NCBI GenBank assembly: GCA_020025305.1
Contig: JAHHSG010000007.1
Span: 31,963-95,962 of the forward strand
Source: Oscillospiraceae bacterium
GTDB taxonomy: Bacteria > Bacillota > Clostridia > Oscillospirales > Oscillospiraceae
Length of the DNA stretch: 64,000 bases
Direction of reading: 5' to 3'
A program made the translations under genes and the position numbers. The notes under the pieces were generated by a model. That model saw nothing but the letters and a program-made list of their open reading frames with translations, did no database searches and was not told the DNA's origin. This document shows, piece by piece, positions 15,540 to 22,264 of the stretch (position 1 is the stretch's first letter; every line of letters begins with the position of its first letter).

Positions 15540-16047
15540 AGGCCGCTCCTTTCTCCCATACCGCTGCCCCGTCCCGCATCTTCACAACGCCGTCTGCCTC
15601 GTCGGAGAGCCGGGCATTGAGCCACGCCATATCCCGGATATAGGCCGCCGTCTCCCCCTCATATTCCCCGGCACACAGCCCGGAGATGGTGACAGCCAGC
15701 AGCACACCGCAGCGCTGCCGCAGCTGCTGAATATCCGCCAGCACATCCCGGCCGCAGCCGCCGCGCTCAAATACGACATTCGCCAGTAGATTGGAGACAT
15801 CCTCCAGCAGCACCACGCTCTCCGGCGTCACCGGTGCGTCTCCCACACGGTGGGGTAGTTCCAGCGTCTCAAAGGCCAGATGCGCCCGCTGGGCACGGTG
15901 CTTTTCAATGCGATCATGGTTTTCGGCATTCTGCTCCATCATGGTGGCAATATAGTATCGCCCAGCACAGCTCCGAGACACCAATGCCTCTGCATATCGA
16001 CTCTTGCCGCTGCTGTTAGGACCTGCTATTAAAACTAGCTTTCCCAT
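15526..16047 (-). CDS. cobU: Adenosylcobinamide kinase / adenosylcobinamide-phosphate guanylyltransferase (CobU)
   Basis: Bifunctional enzyme that phosphorylates adenosylcobinamide and then adds GMP. The P-loop AGPNSSGKSRYAE (residues about 7-19), the guanylylated-His region DRIEKHRAQR and VLLEDVSNLLAN match the family. The start at 16047 follows GGAGGGAGAT; a longer frame upstream adds eight residues without a better site. 173 aa is typical. The P-loop has NSS where many members have an ARS-type sequence, a variant also seen in Firmicutes. Confidence 0.9.
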   Translation of the reverse strand: MGKLVLIAGPNSSGKSRYAEALVSRSCAGRYYIATMMEQNAENHDRIEKHRAQRAHLAFETLELPHRVGDAPVTPESVVLLEDVSNLLANVVFERGGCGRDVLADIQQLRQRCGVLLAVTISGLCAGEYEGETAAYIRDMAWLNARLSDEADGVVKMRDGAAVWEKGAACEIF

Positions 16048-16067
16048 AGGATCTCCCTCCCCTATCA

Positions 16068-17150
16068 TCAAGGCGTGAATTTGTCTCCCTCCCGGATCTC
16101 GTCCAAATACTCATCATTGATGCCGGCCTCATCAAAGGTGGCCATGCCGTTGATGACGGCGCAGGCCGCCTCCAATACCTTAAATGCAATGGGACAGCCG
16201 CTGCCCTCGCCCAAGCGCATCCCCAACATCAGTATGGGCTGCAGGTCCATGGCCTCCATAGCCAGCTGATAACCGATCTCATAGGAGGCATGGCTGGGAA
16301 TGAGATAGTTTTGCACCACAGGACACAGCCGCACAGCGCACAGTGCTGCCACCGCGGAGATAAACCCGTCGATGACCACCGGGCGATGGGTTGCTGCCGT
16401 ACCCAGAAAGGCGCCGCACATGGCGGCAATATCAAAGCCGCCCACCTTAGCCAAAACATCTATCACATCCTTGGGATCGGGGTGATTGATGGAAATGGCC
16501 TCACGGATCACCCGCTTCTTCGTTAAAAAGCTCTCGTCGGTGACACCGCCGCCGCGGCCTGTGACTTTCTCTACCTCCTCCCCCAGCAGTACAGACAAAA
16601 CAGCAGAAGAGGTGGTGGTATTGCCGATCCCCATTTCGCCGATGCCGATTACATCCGCCTCTGTCTCCTGCGCCATGCGCACGCCGGTCAGCAGTGCCGT
16701 CAGCGCCTGCTCCCGTGTCATGGCGGGGCCTTCTGCAATATTCTGCGTGCCGTAGGCAATCTTGCAATCCACGACGGCGCTGTCCCGGATCTCAGCATTG
16801 ACACCCACATCGCACACGGTGATGCCGCATCCGAAATACTTCGTCAGCGCCGAAGCGCCGGTCTTGGCACGGGTCAGATTGATCGTCTGCTGCAGCGTCA
16901 CACTCTGGGGCGCACTGGAAACGCCCTCCTCTACCACGCCATTATCCGCGGCAAAAACCAGCAGATGCTGCTTTTTCACCTCATTATGTACCTTTCCGGT
17001 GATACCTGCCAGCTGGACAGAAAAATCCTCCAATCGCCCCAAGCTGCCCGGCGGCTTTGCCAGCTGCGCCTGACGGCGCCGCGCTGCTTCCATAGCCTCC
17101 CGATTCGGCTGCTCAATCGCCGCAAGTATCTGTTCCAGTAATTCTTCCAT
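16068..17150 (-). CDS. cobT: Nicotinate-nucleotide-dimethylbenzimidazole phosphoribosyltransferase (CobT)
   Basis: Makes alpha-ribazole phosphate (or another lower-ligand nucleotide) from nicotinate mononucleotide and a base. KPPGSLGRLEDFSVQLAG near the N-terminus, FAADNGVVEEGVSSAPQSVT and the catalytic Glu in GMRLGEGSGCPIA near residue 318 are conserved. 360 aa, normal. ATG 17150 has AGGAGGG at good spacing; an in-frame TTG lies two codons upstream. It is first gene of the cobT-cobU-cobS-cobC operon. No base-synthesis genes (bza or bluB) are in the window, so the lower ligand cannot be inferred. Confidence 0.95.
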   Translation of the reverse strand: MEELLEQILAAIEQPNREAMEAARRRQAQLAKPPGSLGRLEDFSVQLAGITGKVHNEVKKQHLLVFAADNGVVEEGVSSAPQSVTLQQTINLTRAKTGASALTKYFGCGITVCDVGVNAEIRDSAVVDCKIAYGTQNIAEGPAMTREQALTALLTGVRMAQETEADVIGIGEMGIGNTTTSSAVLSVLLGEEVEKVTGRGGGVTDESFLTKKRVIREAISINHPDPKDVIDVLAKVGGFDIAAMCGAFLGTAATHRPVVIDGFISAVAALCAVRLCPVVQNYLIPSHASYEIGYQLAMEAMDLQPILMLGMRLGEGSGCPIAFKVLEAACAVINGMATFDEAGINDEYLDEIREGDKFTP

Positions 17151-17319
17151 CTCCAATCCCTCCTACGAATGTCCCTGCTAATTTTCCCGCTTGAAAACGC
17201 CGCAAAAATTCCCAAACTGTCACCATACCGCAGATTGGTTTATCTGTGGCTGTAAGCACTTCTCAAAAGGAAATAAATTACACTTATTTTACTCCTATTT
17301 TCCCTCTTTTGTCAACAAA
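17151..17319 (-). other. Upstream region of the cobT operon
   Basis: About 170 bases with no gene. An inverted repeat CCGCAGAT / ATCTGTGG (17229-17250) could form a hairpin in the cobT leader. I looked for the cobalamin riboswitch core and did not find it here. Confidence 0.4.
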
Positions 17320-17350
17320 GCGGCGCAGTCCCGCCACGAGACTGCGCCGC
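17320..17350 (-). terminator. Intrinsic terminator after the DUF364 gene
   Basis: GCGGCGCAGTC / GACTGCGCCGC, 11-bp perfect stem, followed on the minus strand by TTTGTTG. It separates the DUF364 transporter operon from the cobT operon. Confidence 0.8.
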
Positions 17351-17366
17351 TGATCCTGTTTATTTT

Positions 17367-18122
17367 TCAGCTGTAGTTCTGGGCAAAGCACACACGTTTG
17401 AGTCCCATCAGCGGCGCTGTGCCGGAAATCGTGGTTCCGAAAAACAGCACCTCTTTTTCCAGCTCCAGATAGTCCACAATGGTACCATTGCAGACGGTGC
17501 TTCCGGTACAGAGAATGATATCTGCAAAGTGGTGCACCACCTCGTCATAGGCCTTCTTTCCGTCCTCTACCAGAACCCCGCAGCGGACCTGCCCCACGTT
17601 GGCCGGATTCAGATCCAGCACCCGAACCGAAAAGCCGCTATCATGCAGCATCTCCAGCAGTGATGGCTGGTATCCCACGAGGGCGATCCGCACATTTGAA
17701 GGATAGTGCGCCAAAAGATACGCTTTCATATCCTGAGCGCACAGCTCCGGGCCTTCCGTGCGGCAGTGGACCGTGCCGCAGCAACGGCCCAAACGGCACA
17801 TGACGGCATTCAGCACGGCAATGAAAAGACTGCGGCTATGGCTGTTATGGACAATGTCCATGGCCATAACCTCGTCCAGCGTCCCTTCAAAGTCAGCAGG
17901 CGCATCGGTAAAGGCCTGCCCCAGCGCCCCTCGAAACTGGGCCTGGATCATCACATCCTTACCCGCAAGAATGGGGAAATCCCGGCGCTTTGGGCGGCCG
18001 ATGGCCTCCTCCGGGCTCAGGGCACGGCAGGCAACGCTCACCTTTTCACCGGAAAGCCCCTCCGCCGCCAACACTTCAGAAAAGCGCTCTTGCAGCGCAC
18101 CGTAAAATATCTCCGCAGTCAT
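17367..18122 (-). CDS. DUF364 / DUF4213 Rossmann-like protein (putative heavy-metal chelation domain)
   Basis: A 251-aa cytoplasmic protein whose C-terminal half resembles the DUF364 family (VRIALVGYQPSLLEMLHDSG, DIILCTGSTVCNGTIVDYL, FFGTTISGTAPLMGLKRVC). The N-terminal half contains the DUF4213-like NSHSRSLFIAVLNAVMCRLG stretch. The true function is unknown; structural relatives are described as putative metal-binding proteins. The start at 18122 makes an ATGA overlap with the upstream ATPase gene, so it is part of the ABC transporter operon. The link to a metal-oxyanion transporter supports a metal-related role. Confidence 0.8.
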   Translation of the reverse strand: MTAEIFYGALQERFSEVLAAEGLSGEKVSVACRALSPEEAIGRPKRRDFPILAGKDVMIQAQFRGALGQAFTDAPADFEGTLDEVMAMDIVHNSHSRSLFIAVLNAVMCRLGRCCGTVHCRTEGPELCAQDMKAYLLAHYPSNVRIALVGYQPSLLEMLHDSGFSVRVLDLNPANVGQVRCGVLVEDGKKAYDEVVHHFADIILCTGSTVCNGTIVDYLELEKEVLFFGTTISGTAPLMGLKRVCFAQNYS

Positions 18123-18868
18123 CCTTTTTCTCCTTCCTCTCCGGGAGAAATCCCCAAAAAGCGACACACCTCCGGTTCCCAAGACGCAGTAAACAGAGAC
18201 TGTGCCTCCACCACGCCACGCAACCGACCGTCTATCAATACGCCGATCCGATCCGCCAGCTGCTGTGCCTCGGAAAAATCATGGGTCACAAACAGGATGG
18301 CACAGCCAAAATCCTCCCGCACCTCATGGATCATACGGTAGAAATCCTGCCGTGTCACAGGATCCAGCGCTGAAAACGGCTCATCCAGAAAGAGCAGCGG
18401 CGGACGCATCATCAGCGCCCGTGCCAACGCCACACGCTGCTGCTCACCGCCGCTGAGAGTGGCAGGATATTGCTCCAGCACCTCTCGGATACCAAAGCGT
18501 TCCGCCATTTCCTCCACACGTCGCTGCCGCTCCTTTGCCGGCACATGCTGCATCCGCAGGGAAAAGCCGATGTTCTCCCGGGCATTCATATGGGGAAACA
18601 GGCCGTAATCCTGATAGAGATACCCAATATTGCGCCGGTGCACCTGTATATCCCGGATGGGTGTGCCCCGGTAGAGCACCTGTCCTCCGTCTTCCTTACA
18701 AAGGCCGGAGGACACCTCCAGCAGCAATGTCTTGCCCGCTCCCGTTTTGCCGATGATGGCAAAGATTTCTTTTTCCTCCACGCTGAAACTCACATGGTCC
18801 AGGAGAAAATCCCCGCGGTGCAATGTCAAATTCCGCAGTTCCAGCACCGGTATTCTTTTATCCGTCAT
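18119..18868 (-). CDS. ABC transporter ATPase, molybdate/tungstate type
   Basis: Energises the adjacent permease. Walker A GKTGAGKT, signature LSGGEQQRVALARAL, Walker B LLFLDEPFSALD and H-loop VTHDFSEA are present. At 249 aa it lacks the C-terminal TOBE/Mop domain found in many ModC proteins, so it is of the WtpC/short type or serves another substrate. The start at 18868 overlaps the permease gene by 11 bases. Confidence 0.87.
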   Translation of the reverse strand: MTDKRIPVLELRNLTLHRGDFLLDHVSFSVEEKEIFAIIGKTGAGKTLLLEVSSGLCKEDGGQVLYRGTPIRDIQVHRRNIGYLYQDYGLFPHMNARENIGFSLRMQHVPAKERQRRVEEMAERFGIREVLEQYPATLSGGEQQRVALARALMMRPPLLFLDEPFSALDPVTRQDFYRMIHEVREDFGCAILFVTHDFSEAQQLADRIGVLIDGRLRGVVEAQSLFTASWEPEVCRFLGISPGEEGEKG

Positions 18869-19664
18869 AGCGTCCCCGCTTTCTCCCTCTTCGAGCCATG
18901 CAGTTGGCAAGGCTCAGCGAAACGGCAGAAATCAGCAGCAGGAGAAATGCACTGGCCAGCGCACTATCCAAATCATTGCCGCTGACCGCCAGATAAATGC
19001 TGGCCGGAAGCGTCTCCGTCTTCATTCTCGTGACGCCTACCAGCATCAATGTAGCGCCAAACTCCCCCAGCGCACGAGACCATACGAGGATCACAGCGCT
19101 CAGCAAACTCCGGCGGCACATAGGCAGAAGCACCCAAAAGAACTGACGCATGGGGGAGGCCCCCAAGAGTCCTGCCACATATTCCAGCTTTCGATCCACG
19201 CTTTGAAAGGCCGTGGAAATAAGCCGGATCGCAAAAGGAAGATTCACCACCAGCTGGGCTAGAATCACGCCGTTGGCGCTGAAAACCACCGGGAACCCCG
19301 CCTCTTTCAGCCACTTCCCCGCAGGGGACGAAAACAGGATCAGCAAGCTTAGTCCCAATACGATATAGGGCAGGGATACTGTCAGCTCCAAAAGCGTCTC
19401 CAGCACACTCCGCAGCGGAAATCGTCCGCGACTGAGTGTGTAGGCCGTGGGAATGGCCAGCAAGAGGCACAGCAGCGTGGAGATACAAGCGCTTTTCACG
19501 CTCATCCAAAGGGCAAACCGGGTTTCTTCCGTCATCAAATGTTCCGGCAGTGCGCCGATACCGCGAAAGACGATCACCACAATGTTTCCACCAATCAGCA
19601 GCACCACAACGGCTGTGAGGGCCGCACAGAGCAAAGGAAATAGATTTCGCCCCTTTCCCCTCAT
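18858..19664 (-). CDS. ABC transporter permease, molybdate/tungstate type (ModB-like)
   Basis: A 268-aa inner-membrane permease with about six hydrophobic segments and the cytoplasmic coupling loop VWSRALGEFGATLMLVG (the EAA-type motif of ModB/CysT permeases). It has an ATGA overlap with the binding-protein gene upstream and an 11-base overlap with the ATPase downstream. Substrate inferred from the ModA-like partner. Confidence 0.88.
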   Translation of the reverse strand: MRGKGRNLFPLLCAALTAVVVLLIGGNIVVIVFRGIGALPEHLMTEETRFALWMSVKSACISTLLCLLLAIPTAYTLSRGRFPLRSVLETLLELTVSLPYIVLGLSLLILFSSPAGKWLKEAGFPVVFSANGVILAQLVVNLPFAIRLISTAFQSVDRKLEYVAGLLGASPMRQFFWVLLPMCRRSLLSAVILVWSRALGEFGATLMLVGVTRMKTETLPASIYLAVSGNDLDSALASAFLLLLISAVSLSLANCMARRGRKRGRYDG

Positions 19665-20461
19665 TGCATCAGCTCATAGCCAAACTTTGTCCAAATTTCC
19701 GCCACAGTATCCGATTTCAAAAATTCACTGAAGGCATCCGCTGCCACATTGTCTGCGGCAAAGGTGAGCCGTGCTGCGGGAACCGTCTTTACATATTGAT
19801 CCATATCGGGAGTCTGGCAGACCTCGACACCCTCGGCATTGCAGTTCTCTTTCCAGATAATGGCGGCATCTGCCTCACCCATGGTGATGATCGTCGCCAG
19901 CTGCGGTGCCGTGGTGGTGGTCGCCGCCAAATGGACACTGTCCGTCACTCCAAAGTCGGCAAACGCCTTCTTGGCAACCTTTCCGATGGGCGTAGCCTCC
20001 GGGTCACCGATCACCGTAACAATATCCTCACGGGCCAAGTCTGCAATGCCCTTAATTCCCTTAGGATTATCGGCAGCCACGGCCAACACGGGAACATGCT
20101 TAACGAGATCCACGTTACTCTCAATAAACTCCTCCACCGGCTTTGTCTCCTCACGGGAACCGGCAATAAAGAAATCTCCCTCCTTGGACTGCTGGATCTG
20201 TGTCTGGCTCTGGGCGGCATTGGCATAGGTTACGTTCATCTCGCAGCCCGTCTCCTCCTCAAAAGCCTTCGCAATCTCCTCAAAGGGCTTTTGCATACCG
20301 GCGCCACAGTAGATGAGCAGCGTCTGTCCCTCCAGCGGCTTTGCCTCCGGCTGATCTTTTCCTCCGTCCGATGTACCACCCTTTTGTCCGCAGGCCGCCA
20401 TGCTCATGGTAAGACACAGCAGACACACGAGCGCCAAAATCCTCTTATGCAGCTTTTTCAT
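19661..20461 (-). CDS. ABC transporter substrate-binding lipoprotein, ModA/WtpA-like
   Basis: Captures the substrate (probably molybdate or tungstate) outside the membrane. 266 aa with a lipoprotein signal peptide (KRILALVCLLCLTMSMAACG, lipobox MAAC). The mature protein begins the ModA fold: TLLIYCGAGMQKPFEEIAKA, GDFFIAGSREETKPVEEF and IIWKENC. Start at 20461. The molybdopterin genes at 26.7-29.2 kb fit a molybdate role. A sulphate or other oxyanion specificity cannot be excluded. The upstream leader has two strong hairpins. Confidence 0.87.
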   Translation of the reverse strand: MKKLHKRILALVCLLCLTMSMAACGQKGGTSDGGKDQPEAKPLEGQTLLIYCGAGMQKPFEEIAKAFEEETGCEMNVTYANAAQSQTQIQQSKEGDFFIAGSREETKPVEEFIESNVDLVKHVPVLAVAADNPKGIKGIADLAREDIVTVIGDPEATPIGKVAKKAFADFGVTDSVHLAATTTTAPQLATIITMGEADAAIIWKENCNAEGVEVCQTPDMDQYVKTVPAARLTFAADNVAADAFSEFLKSDTVAEIWTKFGYELMQ

Positions 20462-20501
20462 AAATCTTCCCCTTTCCTTATGGCTCAAATTTCTCCAAGT
20501 A

Positions 20502-20537
20502 GAAGCCCCTCGCCGCAGACTGCGGCGAAGCCGCTTC
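20502..20537 (-). promoter_or_regulatory. Cruciform-like hairpin in the modA-like leader
   Basis: An inner palindrome CGCCGCAG-A-CTGCGGCG (20511-20527) sits inside an outer GAAGC/GCTTC pair, about 40 bases before the lipoprotein start codon. It is not followed by a T run. It may be an attenuator or operator; I do not recognise it as the Moco riboswitch. Confidence 0.5.
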
Positions 20538-20620
20538 CCTCTTGTCCATTGTAGGTGACTGCGTTCCAATTGTATGTTGTTTTGCCAACTTTTAGGAAAA
20601 CTGACTGATCTCCGGACGGT

Positions 20621-20654
20621 TGCATAGACACCCCGCCGAAAGGGCATCTCTGCA
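20621..20654. promoter_or_regulatory. Inverted repeat in the modA/pyk divergent region
   Basis: TGCATAGACACCC / GGGCATCTCTGCA, a 13-bp arm with one mismatch and two wobble pairs. It lies between the divergent modA-like and pyk genes and could be an operator or an RNA hairpin in the modA leader. Confidence 0.45.
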
Positions 20655-20681
20655 TTTGACAAAATTTTTACTATAAGTCCA

Positions 20682-20710
20682 GTGACAACGCCTTGCTTTT
20701 ATGTCATAAT
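20682..20710 (+). promoter_or_regulatory. Candidate pyk promoter
   Basis: GTGACA (20682-20687), 17 bp, CATAAT (20705-20710), 44 bases before the pyk start codon. Confidence 0.5.
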
Positions 20711-20753
20711 GAAGGCGGATCATAATACATTCACAGAAAAGGATGGATGCGAT

Positions 20754-22169
20754 ATGCGTAAAACGAAAATTGTCTGTACCATTGGGCCTGCCAGCCAGAG
20801 TGAGGAAATGCTCACCCAGCTGTGCCGCGCCGGCATGAATGTGGCCCGGCTCAACTTCTCCCACGGCACCCACAAGGAACATCAAAAGAAGATTGATGCC
20901 ATCAAAAAGGTGCGCGAGGAGCTGGAGCTTCCCATTGCCATTATGCTGGACACCAAAGGTCCCGAGTTCCGCATTAAGACCTTTACTGAGGGAAAAATCA
21001 CCCTGCAGGAAGGTGATCCCTTCATTTTCACCACCGAGGATGTCCCCGGTGATGCGCACCGCGTCTCTGTCACCTACGCTGGCCTCTGCCGGGATCTGGC
21101 CCCCGGTGACACCATCCTTCTTAATAACGGTCTGCTCAATTTCCGGGTAGACAGCATTGAGGGCAGCGAAATTCACTGCACGACCATTGTGGGCGGCGTA
21201 CTCTCCGACCGCAAGAGCATGAGCTTTCCCGGCAAGATCCTCAGCCAGCCCTATCTCAGCCAGCAGGACCGGGAGGATATTCTCTTCGGCATTCGCAACG
21301 GCGTGGAGTATATTGCCTGTTCTTTCGTCTCTTGCAGCAAGGATATTGAAGCAGTCCGCACCTTTTTGGAAGAAAATGGCGGTGAAGATATTGCCCTGAT
21401 TGCCAAAATTGAGAATCAGCCCGGCGTAGACAACATTGAGGAGATCATCGAGTACTGCGAGGGCATTATGATCGGCCGCGGCGATATGGGGGTTGAGATT
21501 CCTTACGAGGAAGTACCGGCCGTACAGAAAAAGCTGATTACCAAATGCCGTCTGCTCGGCAAGCGGGTCATCACGGCCACAGAAATGTTGGAGAGTATGA
21601 TCAACAACCCGCGCCCCACCCGTGCCGAGATTTCCGACGTGGCTAACGCTGTCTATGACGGTACCAGCGCCGTGATGCTCTCCGGCGAGACGGCCGTGGG
21701 TAAGTATCCTGTCCAGACCGTGGCTGCCATGGCCCGCATCGCCGAGCGCACCGAGTGCAACATCAACTATACCACACGCTTCTACTCCTCTCAGTTCCGT
21801 ATTCACGACATCGTAGACTCCATTTCCCACGCCACCTGCGGCATGGCCATCGACATCGATGCCCAGGCCATTGCCGCCTGCTCCATCTCCGGTATGACCA
21901 TCCGCATGATTTCCCGTTTCCGTCCTCCCGTAGACATTGTGGGCATCACCACCGACAAGCGCACATGGTATAAGCTGGCCCTTAGCTGGGGGGTAACCCC
22001 TGTCATGTGCGAGGAACTGCCCTCCACCGAGGTGCTGTTCTACACCGCAAAAAAAATAGCCAAGGACGTGATGGGACTCTCTTCCGGAGATCGCATTGTC
22101 ATCACCGGCGGCTCCACCAACGGTCGCTCCGGCAATACCAATCTGATTAAAATTGAGCAGTATCAGTAA
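20754..22169 (+). CDS. pyk: Pyruvate kinase
   Basis: Converts phosphoenolpyruvate and ADP to pyruvate and ATP at the end of glycolysis. MRKTKIVCTIGPAS at the N-terminus, MLDTKGPEFR, GRGDMGVEIPYEEVP and TATEMLESMINNPRPTRAE (the active-site signature region with Lys/Glu/Asp Mg ligands nearby) are present. 471 aa, without the extra C-terminal PEP-utiliser domain found in Bacillus. The start at 20754 follows AAGGATGG; upstream in-frame ATGs lie in the promoter. Single gene with its own terminator. Confidence 0.97.
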   Translation: MRKTKIVCTIGPASQSEEMLTQLCRAGMNVARLNFSHGTHKEHQKKIDAIKKVREELELPIAIMLDTKGPEFRIKTFTEGKITLQEGDPFIFTTEDVPGDAHRVSVTYAGLCRDLAPGDTILLNNGLLNFRVDSIEGSEIHCTTIVGGVLSDRKSMSFPGKILSQPYLSQQDREDILFGIRNGVEYIACSFVSCSKDIEAVRTFLEENGGEDIALIAKIENQPGVDNIEEIIEYCEGIMIGRGDMGVEIPYEEVPAVQKKLITKCRLLGKRVITATEMLESMINNPRPTRAEISDVANAVYDGTSAVMLSGETAVGKYPVQTVAAMARIAERTECNINYTTRFYSSQFRIHDIVDSISHATCGMAIDIDAQAIAACSISGMTIRMISRFRPPVDIVGITTDKRTWYKLALSWGVTPVMCEELPSTEVLFYTAKKIAKDVMGLSSGDRIVITGGSTNGRSGNTNLIKIEQYQ

Positions 22170-22185
22170 TCTGTATCCACGTGCA

Positions 22186-22220
22186 AGCCCCCGGAAAGAC
22201 AGCTCCTTCCGGGGGCTTTC
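22186..22220 (+). terminator. Intrinsic terminator after pyk
   Basis: AGCCCCCGGAA / TTCCGGGGGCT followed by TTTCC, 17 bases past the stop codon. Confidence 0.88.
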
Positions 22221-22230
22221 CTTCATCAAT

Positions 22231-22261
22231 AAAAGGACGTATCTTCCGATACGTCCTTTTT
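22231..22261. terminator. Intrinsic terminator downstream of clpB
   Basis: AAAAGGACGTATC / GATACGTCCTTTT with a TTCC loop. It lies three bases beyond the clpB stop and is usable on the minus strand (T run from the A arm). Confidence 0.85.
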
Positions 22262-22264
22262 CTT

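Noticed and set aside
17151..17319. Possible cobalamin riboswitch before cobT
   Set aside because: The conserved core (CCACTG, GGTGAAA, B12 box) is absent; only one short inverted repeat is present.
20462..20680. Possible Moco riboswitch before the modA-like gene
   Set aside because: The conserved blocks I know for that class are missing, so only unnamed hairpins are reported.
20592..22229. Long open frame antisense to pyruvate kinase
   Set aside because: It mirrors the pyk frame, has low-complexity Gly/His/Ala-rich content typical of an antisense shadow and no start signals or family motifs.
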